A stretch of DNA of 64,000 nucleotides from Xanthomonas sp. DAR 34887 (GTDB lineage Bacteria > Pseudomonadota > Gammaproteobacteria > Xanthomonadales > Xanthomonadaceae), in assembly GCF_041245805.1 (NCBI RefSeq), contig NZ_CP162490.1, forward strand, positions 907,001-971,000. Reading direction: 5' to 3'. The notes under the pieces are model-generated. The model had not been told where the DNA came from, made no database searches, and saw only the letters and a program-made list of their open reading frames with translations. Position 1 is the first letter of the stretch. Each line of letters begins with the position of its first letter. A program made the translations under genes and the position numbers. Below are positions 17,310 to 24,250 of the stretch, in pieces.

Positions 17310-18590
17310 ATGACCACCGCACGGCCTGCCAGTCCCTTCGCCTCGATCGCCATCGTCGGCTTGCTGTTCTTCATCATCGGCTTCTTCACCTGGATCAACG
17401 GCCCGCTGATCACCTTCGTGCGGCTGGCGTTCGACCTCAACGAGGTCAACGCGTTCCTGGTGCTGATGGTGTTCTACCTGTCGTACTTCTTCCTGGCGCT
17501 GCCGTCGTCGTGGATCCTCAAGCGCACCGGCATGAAGAAGGGCCTGGCGCTGAGTCTGGTGGTGATGGCGGCGGGCGCGGCGGCGTTCGGCCAGTTCGCC
17601 ACGCAGCGCTTCTATCCCGGCGCGCTGACCGGCCTGTTCGTGATCGGCAGCGGCCTGGCGCTGCTGCAGACCGCGATCAATCCGTACATCAGCATCCTCG
17701 GCCCGATCGAGAGCGCGGCGCGGCGCATCGCGGTGATGGGCATCTGCAACAAGATCGCCGGCATCCTGGCGCCGTTTCTGATCGGCACGCTGGTGTTGCA
17801 CGGCGTCGGCGATCTGGCCGCGCAGGTGCAGGCGGCCGATCCGGTGGCCAAGGAAGCCTTGCTCACCGCGTTCGCCGCCAAGATCCACGTACCGTATCTG
17901 GTGATGGCCGGCGTGCTGGTGCTGGTGGCGATCGGCGTGCTGTTCTCGCCGCTGCCGGAGCTGAAGGCGTCGGAAGTCAACGCCACGCCGGTCGGCGCCG
18001 GCAACCCGGCGCAGAAGACCAGCATCTTCCAGTTCCCGCACCTGTGGCTGGGCGTGCTGTGCCTGTTCGTGTACGTGGGCGTGGAAGTGATGGCCGGCGA
18101 CGCGATCGGCACCTACGGCAACGGCTTCCACCTGCCGCTGGACGAGACCAAGCTGTTCACCTCCTACACCCTGGCGGCGATGCTGGCCGGCTACGTGGCC
18201 GGACTCGTGCTGATCCCGACGTTGATCTCGCAGGCGCGCTACCTGAGCGTGTCGGCGGTGCTGGGCGTGCTGTTCTCGGCCGGCGCCTACTTCACCCACG
18301 GCTACGTGTCGGTGGGCTTCGTCGCCGCGCTGGGCTTCGCCAACGCGATGATGTGGCCGGCGATCTTCCCGCTGGCGATCAAGGGCCTGGGCCGCCACAC
18401 CGAGATCGGTTCGGCCCTGCTGGTGATGGGCATCGCCGGCGGCGCGATCATCCCGCAGTTGTTCGCGGTGCTGAAGCAGCACTTCGACTTCCAGCTGGTG
18501 TTCCTGCTGCTGATGGTGCCGTGCTACCTGTACATCCTGTTCTATTCCCTGGTCGGCCACCGCGCCGGCCAAGCCGCTGCCCGCGCGTGA
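17310..18590 (+). CDS. nagP: N-acetylglucosamine MFS permease NagP
   Basis: 426-residue inner-membrane transporter of the fucose:H+ symporter (FHS) branch of the major facilitator superfamily, with about twelve helices. The first helix region reads ASIAIVGLLFFIIGFFTWINGPLI (17338-17407); GFxTW-N-PLI is a hallmark of the FHS branch. The LLQTAINPYISILGP segment in helix 5 is also conserved. Placement between the GntR and LacI regulators with nagA and nagB-II identifies it as NagP, the GlcNAc permease of Xanthomonas and Shewanella clusters. The assignment rests on family plus context. Confidence 0.88.
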   Translation: MTTARPASPFASIAIVGLLFFIIGFFTWINGPLITFVRLAFDLNEVNAFLVLMVFYLSYFFLALPSSWILKRTGMKKGLALSLVVMAAGAAAFGQFATQRFYPGALTGLFVIGSGLALLQTAINPYISILGPIESAARRIAVMGICNKIAGILAPFLIGTLVLHGVGDLAAQVQAADPVAKEALLTAFAAKIHVPYLVMAGVLVLVAIGVLFSPLPELKASEVNATPVGAGNPAQKTSIFQFPHLWLGVLCLFVYVGVEVMAGDAIGTYGNGFHLPLDETKLFTSYTLAAMLAGYVAGLVLIPTLISQARYLSVSAVLGVLFSAGAYFTHGYVSVGFVAALGFANAMMWPAIFPLAIKGLGRHTEIGSALLVMGIAGGAIIPQLFAVLKQHFDFQLVFLLLMVPCYLYILFYSLVGHRAGQAAARA

Positions 18591-18632
18591 TCGCGCATCA
18601 TGGGCGTACTTCCCGACGTGCAGGACCGCAGT

Positions 18633-19700
18633 ATGCGTAGACCCACCATCAAAGATGTCGCCGAGCGGGCGCGGGTGTCGTTGAAGACCGTGTCGCGGGT
18701 CATCAACAACGAACCGTCGGTGATGCAGGCCACGCGCGCGCGCGTGCTGCACGCCATCGCCGAGCTGGACTACGAACCGGATCCGTCGGCGCGCAACCTG
18801 CGCAGCGGTACCCCGTTCGTGATCGGGCTGGTGTACGACAACCCCAACCCGTACCACATCATCGGCGTGCAGAACGGCGTGCTGGCGGCGTGCCGCGAGA
18901 CCGGCTTCGGCCTGCAGATCCATCCCTGCGATTCGACCTCGCCGATGCTGGCCGAGGAGCTGGCCGAATGGACCCAGCGTTCGCGCCTGGCCGGGCTGGT
19001 GTTGACCGCGCCGATGTCCGAGCGCGCCGAACTGGTCGCGGCGCTGACCGCGCGCGGGATCAAGACCGTGCGCATCATCGCCGCCACCGAAGATCCGAAG
19101 GACGGCCCCTGCGTTTACGTCGACGACCGCGATGCCGCCTACGAGGTCACCGAGCACCTGATCCAGCTCGGCCATCAGCGCATCGGCTTCCTGTGGGGCG
19201 GCACCTCGCACCGCTCCAGCGGCGAGCGTTACGCCGGCTACGAGGCGGCGCTGAAGGACTACGGCATCACCCTGGACAAGCATCTGGTGATACCGGGCGA
19301 CTACACCTTCGACGACGGCTTCCGCGGTGCGCGCCGATTGCTGGCGCTGCGCGAGCCGCCGACCGCGATCTTCGGCTCCAACGACGAGATCGCCGCCGGC
19401 GTGCTGGCCGCGGCCAAGTCGGCGGGCATGAACGTGCCCTACGACCTGTCCATCGCCGGTTTCGAGGACAGCCCGTTCTCGCGCCAGTCGTGGCCGGCGC
19501 TGACCACCGCCAAGCAGGCCACCGAGGACATCGCGCGCCACGCCGCACGGCTGTTGATCAGCCAGCTGCGCAGCGACGCCTACGAAGACCACCCGGCGCC
19601 GATGCACAACCAGGGCTTCGTGCCGCAGCTGGTGGTGCGCGGCTCCACCGCGCCGATGCAGCCGCAGTCCCGCCGCTCTCCTTCCCCCGATCCCACATGA
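18633..19700 (+). CDS. nagR: LacI-family regulator NagR
   Basis: 355-residue LacI-family repressor. The HTH at the N-terminus (MRRPTIKDVAERARVSLKTVSRVINNEPSV, residues 1-30) is followed by the hinge region and a periplasmic-binding-protein-like effector domain ending near residue 335. An in-frame ATG at 18600 exists, but homologues begin with the KDVAERA segment, so 18633 is preferred. The stop overlaps the nagB-II ATG (ATGA). It is the best candidate to bind the TGACA-N4-TGTCA palindrome at 6594 in front of the receptor genes. Confidence 0.87.
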   Translation: MRRPTIKDVAERARVSLKTVSRVINNEPSVMQATRARVLHAIAELDYEPDPSARNLRSGTPFVIGLVYDNPNPYHIIGVQNGVLAACRETGFGLQIHPCDSTSPMLAEELAEWTQRSRLAGLVLTAPMSERAELVAALTARGIKTVRIIAATEDPKDGPCVYVDDRDAAYEVTEHLIQLGHQRIGFLWGGTSHRSSGERYAGYEAALKDYGITLDKHLVIPGDYTFDDGFRGARRLLALREPPTAIFGSNDEIAAGVLAAAKSAGMNVPYDLSIAGFEDSPFSRQSWPALTTAKQATEDIARHAARLLISQLRSDAYEDHPAPMHNQGFVPQLVVRGSTAPMQPQSRRSPSPDPT

Positions 19701-20737
19701 CCCTGCCCATGGCACTGCCCACCGAAACCGAAACCCTGATGTTCCGCGAAGCCGCGGAAACCGCCGATGTCGTCGCTGCGCAGTTCGCGCGCAATCATGC
19801 CGTGGTCAGCGCGCTGGCCGCGTCGTTGCGCGCCGATCCGCCGCCGTTCGTGGTCACCTGCGCGCGCGGCAGTTCCGACCATGCCGCGACCTACGCCAAG
19901 TATCTGTTCGAGACCCAGCTCGGCGTGGTCACCGCTTCGGCGTCGCCGTCGGTGGGCTCGGTGTACGAATCGCCGCTGCAGTTGCGCGGCGCGCTGTACG
20001 TGGTGATCTCGCAGTCGGGCAAGAGCCCGGACCTGCTGCGCAACGCCGAGGCCGCCAAGGCCGCCGGCGCGCGCGTGGTGGCGCTGGTCAACGTCGAGGA
20101 TTCGCCGCTCGCCCAACTGGCCGACACGGTGATCGCGCTCGGCGCCGGCCCGGAGAAGAGCGTGGCCGCGACCAAGAGCTACCTGGCCTCGCTGGCGGCG
20201 ATCCTGCAGCTCGGCGCGCACTGGAAGAACGATGCGGCGCTGCTCGCCGCGCTCGACGCGCTGCCGCAGGCGTTGCGCGCCGCGTGGCAGGCCGACTGGC
20301 GGCCGCTCACCGACGGCCTGGTCGAGGCGCACAACCTGTTCGTGCTCGGCCGCGGCCTGGGCCTGGCCGCCGCGCAGGAAGCGGCGCTGAAGTTCAAGGA
20401 AACCTGCGGCCTGCATGCCGAAGCCTACAGCTCGGCGGAAGTGAAGCATGGGCCGATGGCGCTGGTCGGCCCCGGCTTTCCGGTGCTGGCCTTCGCCCAG
20501 CCGGACGAAACCGGCGCCGGCACCCGCAGCCTGGCCGAGGAATTCCGCGGCCGTGGCGCGCAGGTGTGGCTGGCCGGCGCCGACGGCGACCTGCCGCTGG
20601 TCGCCGCGCCGCATCCGGTGTGCGCGCCGCTGCTGACCATCCAGAGTTTCTACCGCGCGATCAACGCGCTGGCGCTGCGCCGCGGCTACAACCCGGACCT
20701 GCCGCCGCATCTGAACAAAGTGACGGAGACGGTGTAA
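19697..20737 (+). CDS. nagB-II: Glucosamine-6-phosphate deaminase NagB-II (SIS family)
   Basis: 346-residue protein with two SIS domains and no N-terminal glutaminase cysteine. This is the alternative deaminase NagB-II that converts glucosamine 6-phosphate to fructose 6-phosphate and ammonia, unrelated to classical NagB. Visible are the phosphosugar-binding CARGSSDHAATYAKY, ISQSGKSPDLL, the GPEKSVAATKSY segment and the C-terminal SSAEVKHGPMALV. Start overlaps nagR by 4 bp and stop overlaps nagA by 1 bp, so three genes are coupled in translation. Confidence 0.9.
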   Translation: MTLPMALPTETETLMFREAAETADVVAAQFARNHAVVSALAASLRADPPPFVVTCARGSSDHAATYAKYLFETQLGVVTASASPSVGSVYESPLQLRGALYVVISQSGKSPDLLRNAEAAKAAGARVVALVNVEDSPLAQLADTVIALGAGPEKSVAATKSYLASLAAILQLGAHWKNDAALLAALDALPQALRAAWQADWRPLTDGLVEAHNLFVLGRGLGLAAAQEAALKFKETCGLHAEAYSSAEVKHGPMALVGPGFPVLAFAQPDETGAGTRSLAEEFRGRGAQVWLAGADGDLPLVAAPHPVCAPLLTIQSFYRAINALALRRGYNPDLPPHLNKVTETV

Positions 20738-21882
20738 TGACGACGACGGCGCTGCGCAACGCGCGCGTGCTCGGCGAGGACGGATTCCTCGATGGCGTGA
20801 GCGTGCTGCTGCAAGGCGGGCGCATCGCCGCGCTGCTCGACGACGGCGACGCGCGCGTGGCTGCGGCGACGGCGCAGCTGGACCTGGGCGGCGGCACGCT
20901 GCTGCCGGGTTTCATCGACGTGCAGGTCAACGGCGGCGGCGGCGTGCTGTTCAACAACAGCACCGACGTCGAGGCGCTGCGCCGCATCGGCCAGGCGCAT
21001 CGCCGCTACGGCACCACCGGCTACCTGCCGACGCTGATCAGCGACGATGTCGACGTGATGCGCGCGGCGATCGCCGCGACCCGCCAGGCCATCGCCGACG
21101 GCGTGCCGGGCGTGCTCGGCATCCACCTGGAGGGGCCGTACCTGGCGCCGGCGCGCAAGGGCACGCACAACGTCGCCAAGTTCCGCGTGCCCGATGCCGA
21201 CGAGTTGGCGCTGGCCGCCTCGCTGGACAACGGCGTCACCCTGATCACGTTGGCGCCGGAACGCATGCCCGCCGACAGCATCCGCGCCCTGGCCGCGACC
21301 GGCGCATACGTGTTCGCCGGACACACCGCCGCCACCTACGAAGAAGCGCGCGCCGGACTGGACGCCGGCATCCGCGGCTTCACCCACCTGTACAACGCGA
21401 TGTCGCCGCTGCAGGGACGCGACCCCGGCGTGGTCGGCGCCGCACTGGAAGACCGCAACGCATGGTGCGGGATCATCGTCGACGGCGTGCACGTGCATCC
21501 GGCGAGCCTGCGCGTGGCGCTGGCGGCCAAACCGCGCGGCAAGCTGCTCCTGGTCACCGACGCGATGCCGATGGTCGGCGCCGACAGTCCCAGCTTCGAC
21601 CTGTACGGCGAAACCATCACCGCCGTGGACGGCGTGGTGCGCAACGCGGCCGGCACCCTGGCCGGTTCGGCGCTGGACATGGCCAGCGCGGTGCGCAACA
21701 GCGTGCAGTGGCTGGGCGTGGGCCTGGACGAAGCCGCGCGCATGGCCTCGCTGTACCCGGCGCAATGCCTGGGCCTGGACGACCGCTACGGACGCATCGC
21801 GCCGGGCTACCAGGCCGACCTGGTGCTGCTCGACGACGCGCTGCAGGTGCGGCAGACCTGGATCGGCGGGGCGATGGAGTAG
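20737..21882 (+). CDS. nagA: N-acetylglucosamine-6-phosphate deacetylase NagA
   Basis: 381-residue amidohydrolase that converts GlcNAc 6-phosphate to GlcN 6-phosphate and acetate. Motifs: DVQVNGGGGVLFN near residue 62, the metal Glu in HLEGPYLAPARKGTHN, FAGHTAATYEE and HLYNAMSPLQGR for metal and substrate contacts, and the catalytic Asp in VTDAMPMVG. Length is typical. The ATG is formed by the nagB-II stop (TAATG). Together NagP, NagA and NagB-II form a path from GlcNAc to fructose 6-phosphate; the GlcNAc kinase that must act between transport and NagA is not in this window. Confidence 0.93.
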   Translation: MTTTALRNARVLGEDGFLDGVSVLLQGGRIAALLDDGDARVAAATAQLDLGGGTLLPGFIDVQVNGGGGVLFNNSTDVEALRRIGQAHRRYGTTGYLPTLISDDVDVMRAAIAATRQAIADGVPGVLGIHLEGPYLAPARKGTHNVAKFRVPDADELALAASLDNGVTLITLAPERMPADSIRALAATGAYVFAGHTAATYEEARAGLDAGIRGFTHLYNAMSPLQGRDPGVVGAALEDRNAWCGIIVDGVHVHPASLRVALAAKPRGKLLLVTDAMPMVGADSPSFDLYGETITAVDGVVRNAAGTLAGSALDMASAVRNSVQWLGVGLDEAARMASLYPAQCLGLDDRYGRIAPGYQADLVLLDDALQVRQTWIGGAME

Positions 21883-21902
21883 CCGGCGATTTCGATCCAG
21901 GT

Positions 21903-21926
21903 GTGGGAGCGACTTCAGTCGCGACG
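21903..21926 (+). repeat. Single REP-like arm (GTGGGAGCGACTTCAGTCGCGAC variant)
   Basis: One arm of the dispersed palindromic repeat, just after nagA, here in the GAGCGACTTCAGTCGCGAC form, which is itself a small hairpin. It may end or stabilise the nag transcript. Confidence 0.6.
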
Positions 21927-21980
21927 CGCTGCGCCGTGAATGCCGATCGCACCCAAGCGAAACGCCCTCTAACCTGAGCC

Positions 21981-22799
21981 ATGCCTACCGCCGGTTCCGA
22001 CCTGTTCGACCTGTTCGACCTGCCGTCGCGCGATGGCCTGCACCGGCTGACGTTGCGCGACGGACGCGGTGCGATCTGCAAGCGCCGCCGCGCCATGCCG
22101 GCCGATTTCTTCGCCGCCGAGGTGTGCGGCCTGGAAGCGCTCTGCGCTGCAGGCGGCCTGCGCGTGCCGCAGGTATACGCGCAAGGCGAGGACTGGCTGC
22201 TGCTCGAAGACCTGGGCACGGCAGCGCCCCATCCGCACTTCGCCTCTGTCGCTGGCGAGGGCCTGGCGCGTCAGCACCGGGTGCGCGGCGGCTCCTTCGG
22301 TTTCGGCCACCACGGCTACATCGGCGACAGCCCGCAGGACAACCGCGCCGACAGCGACGGCCATCGGTTCTTCGTCGAGCGGCGGTTGCGCCCGCAGGCG
22401 GAGCGCGCGCTGCGCAACGCGGCCCTGGCCCCTGCCGACATGGCGCGCCTCGAGCGGCTGTATGCACGCCTGCCGCAGCTGATCCCGGCGCAGCCGCCGG
22501 TGCTGCTGCACGGCGATCTATGGCAGGGCAACCTGCATTGCGCCGGCGACGGCCTGCCAGCGCTGATCGACGCCGGCGCAGCGCACTACGGCTGGGCCGA
22601 AGCCGAGCTGGCGATGCTGACGCTGTTCGGCGAACCCGATCCGCAGCTCCTGCGCAGTTACGCCGAACACGCGCCGCTGGCCAACGACTGGCGCGAGCGC
22701 GCGCCGCTGTACAACCTCTACCACCTGCTCAACCACCTCAACCTGTTCGGTGGTGGCTATGCCGCGCAAGTGGAGCGGGTGCTGTCCCGCTTCGGATAG
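21981..22799 (+). CDS. Fructosamine kinase-family phosphotransferase
   Basis: 272-residue member of the fructosamine-3-kinase/APH-like family. It has FFAAEVCGLEALCAAGGLRVPQVY in the N-lobe, LLLEDL at the hinge, GGSFGFGHHGYIGDSPQDN typical of the family, and the catalytic HGDLWQGN (His-Gly-Asp) in the C-lobe. Bacterial members phosphorylate ketosamines, or unknown substrates in deglycation. It lies 98 bp after nagA on the same strand, separated by a repeat. It is tempting to see it as the missing GlcNAc kinase of the cluster, but known GlcNAc kinases belong to other families, so this is not claimed. Confidence 0.8.
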   Translation: MPTAGSDLFDLFDLPSRDGLHRLTLRDGRGAICKRRRAMPADFFAAEVCGLEALCAAGGLRVPQVYAQGEDWLLLEDLGTAAPHPHFASVAGEGLARQHRVRGGSFGFGHHGYIGDSPQDNRADSDGHRFFVERRLRPQAERALRNAALAPADMARLERLYARLPQLIPAQPPVLLHGDLWQGNLHCAGDGLPALIDAGAAHYGWAEAELAMLTLFGEPDPQLLRSYAEHAPLANDWRERAPLYNLYHLLNHLNLFGGGYAAQVERVLSRFG

Positions 22800-22929
22800 G
22801 CATGCAGAAGGGCGCCTTGTGGCCGGCCCGAATCATCGGCAAGCTTGGCCATCGGTTTCCACGCAGCGATTGCCCAGAAGCGAACGGTCGTCGCTTCGCT
22901 TCACGCATCTTCCGAGGAGTGTGCATCGA

Positions 22930-24111
22930 ATGCTTCGCAGCGCTGCACTGGTGCTCCTGTTTGCGGGAATCCTGGGCGTTTCCGCTGTACGTGCCGAAGA
23001 AGCCTTGGCGCCGGTGGAGGCACGCGCACCGTTCGCGCCCGCTGCGTTCTCGGGCAGCGACGGGCGCACGCATCTGGCGTATGAGCTGCACGTCACCAAC
23101 TTCTATGGCGACTCCGGCGCACTCGCGCCGCAGGGCTTGGCCGTGTTCGGTGACGATGCGGCCATGCCGCTGTTGGCACTGGATGCGAAACAGCTAGCGC
23201 AAGTGGTGAAGCCTGCGCCGGCGGCGCATGAACCGGTGGCGATCCTCCCCGGCAAGCGCGCGGTGTTCTTCGTCTGGCTGACCCTGCCAGCGGGTGCAGC
23301 CGTGCCGCACCGCCTGCGCCACCGCATCCCATTCACCGCGGACACCCATGCGAACAGCACGCTCGATGGCGCCACTGTCCAGGTCGGCGATGCGCAGCCC
23401 ATGGTCATCGGCGCGCCGCTGCGCGGTGGCCGCTGGCTGGCCCACGAAGGTCCTGGCGCCGCCCAGTCGCACCATTGGGGCAGCCTGGTGGCGGTGAACG
23501 GGCAGCTGACCATTCCGCAGCGCTATGCCCTGGATCTGGTGGGTGTCGACGCTGCCGGGCATGCGCTGAGATCCGGCGTAAAGGACATCCGGAACACCCG
23601 CTACGCCGATTGGATCGGCTATGGCGCGGACGTGCTTGCCGTGGCCGACGGCGTCGTGCGCAGCGCGCGCGATGGCGAGCCCGAACACCAGCCGCTCAGC
23701 GCGCAACCGGAACCCACCGCGCTCACCAGTGACGGCCTGTTCGGCAATTACGTGGTGCTGGAAATCGCGCCGGGCACCTTCGCAAGCTATGCGCATCTGC
23801 GGCGAGGCAGCCTCAAGGTGAAACCGGGCGACCGGGTGCAGCGGGGGCAAGTGCTCGCGCAGCTGGGACAGTCCGGCAATTCCGCCGCACCGCATCTGCA
23901 TTTTCAGCTGTCCGATGCCGTCGCGTTCGAAGGTTCGGAAGGCGTGCCTTACGTGTTCGAGCACTTCGGCTACCTCGGCACCGAATCCGAAGCCCAGCTG
24001 TTCGGGCAGGACGCTCCATGGAAAGCCTCGCCCATGGAACACCGCCGGTCGCAGCTGCCGCTCAACGACGTGGTGATCCAGTTTCCCGGTCTGTCAGGGC
24101 CAGGACCCTAA
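22930..24111 (+). CDS. Secreted M23-family (LytM-like) peptidase or peptidase-like protein
   Basis: 393-residue exported protein. Signal peptide about 1-22 (ends VSAVRAEE), a beta-rich domain to about 230, then an M23 domain: YGADVLAVADGVVRSA, GNYVVLEI, SYAHLRRGSLKVKPGDRV and GNSAAPHLHFQLSD, which includes the HLH zinc motif. The first zinc ligand motif (HxGxD) is not evident: the aligned stretch reads RYADWIGYG, which keeps the Asp but not the His. Cleavage of peptidoglycan is therefore uncertain. The start follows CGAGGAG. The last 35 codons and the DNA after the stop are repeated in decayed form at 28230-28370, flanking the toxin island. Confidence 0.82.
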   Translation: MLRSAALVLLFAGILGVSAVRAEEALAPVEARAPFAPAAFSGSDGRTHLAYELHVTNFYGDSGALAPQGLAVFGDDAAMPLLALDAKQLAQVVKPAPAAHEPVAILPGKRAVFFVWLTLPAGAAVPHRLRHRIPFTADTHANSTLDGATVQVGDAQPMVIGAPLRGGRWLAHEGPGAAQSHHWGSLVAVNGQLTIPQRYALDLVGVDAAGHALRSGVKDIRNTRYADWIGYGADVLAVADGVVRSARDGEPEHQPLSAQPEPTALTSDGLFGNYVVLEIAPGTFASYAHLRRGSLKVKPGDRVQRGQVLAQLGQSGNSAAPHLHFQLSDAVAFEGSEGVPYVFEHFGYLGTESEAQLFGQDAPWKASPMEHRRSQLPLNDVVIQFPGLSGPGP

Positions 24112-24250
24112 CCGAAGGCGGAAGACCGCCGCTCGGAACAACTGTTGCGCAGCGTGATCCTGCGTCAAGGGCCATGGCTTGGCACGAGCCGCAGGGCCGC
24201 GAGCGTTCTGGGCCGGCATAACCGCGCGCCCTGCTGCGGTCCAGTCGGCC

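Noticed and set aside
21981..22799. The fructosamine-kinase-like gene as the missing GlcNAc kinase
   Set aside because: Known GlcNAc kinases are ROK or other families; the FN3K signature is clear and the gene is separated from nagA by a repeat.
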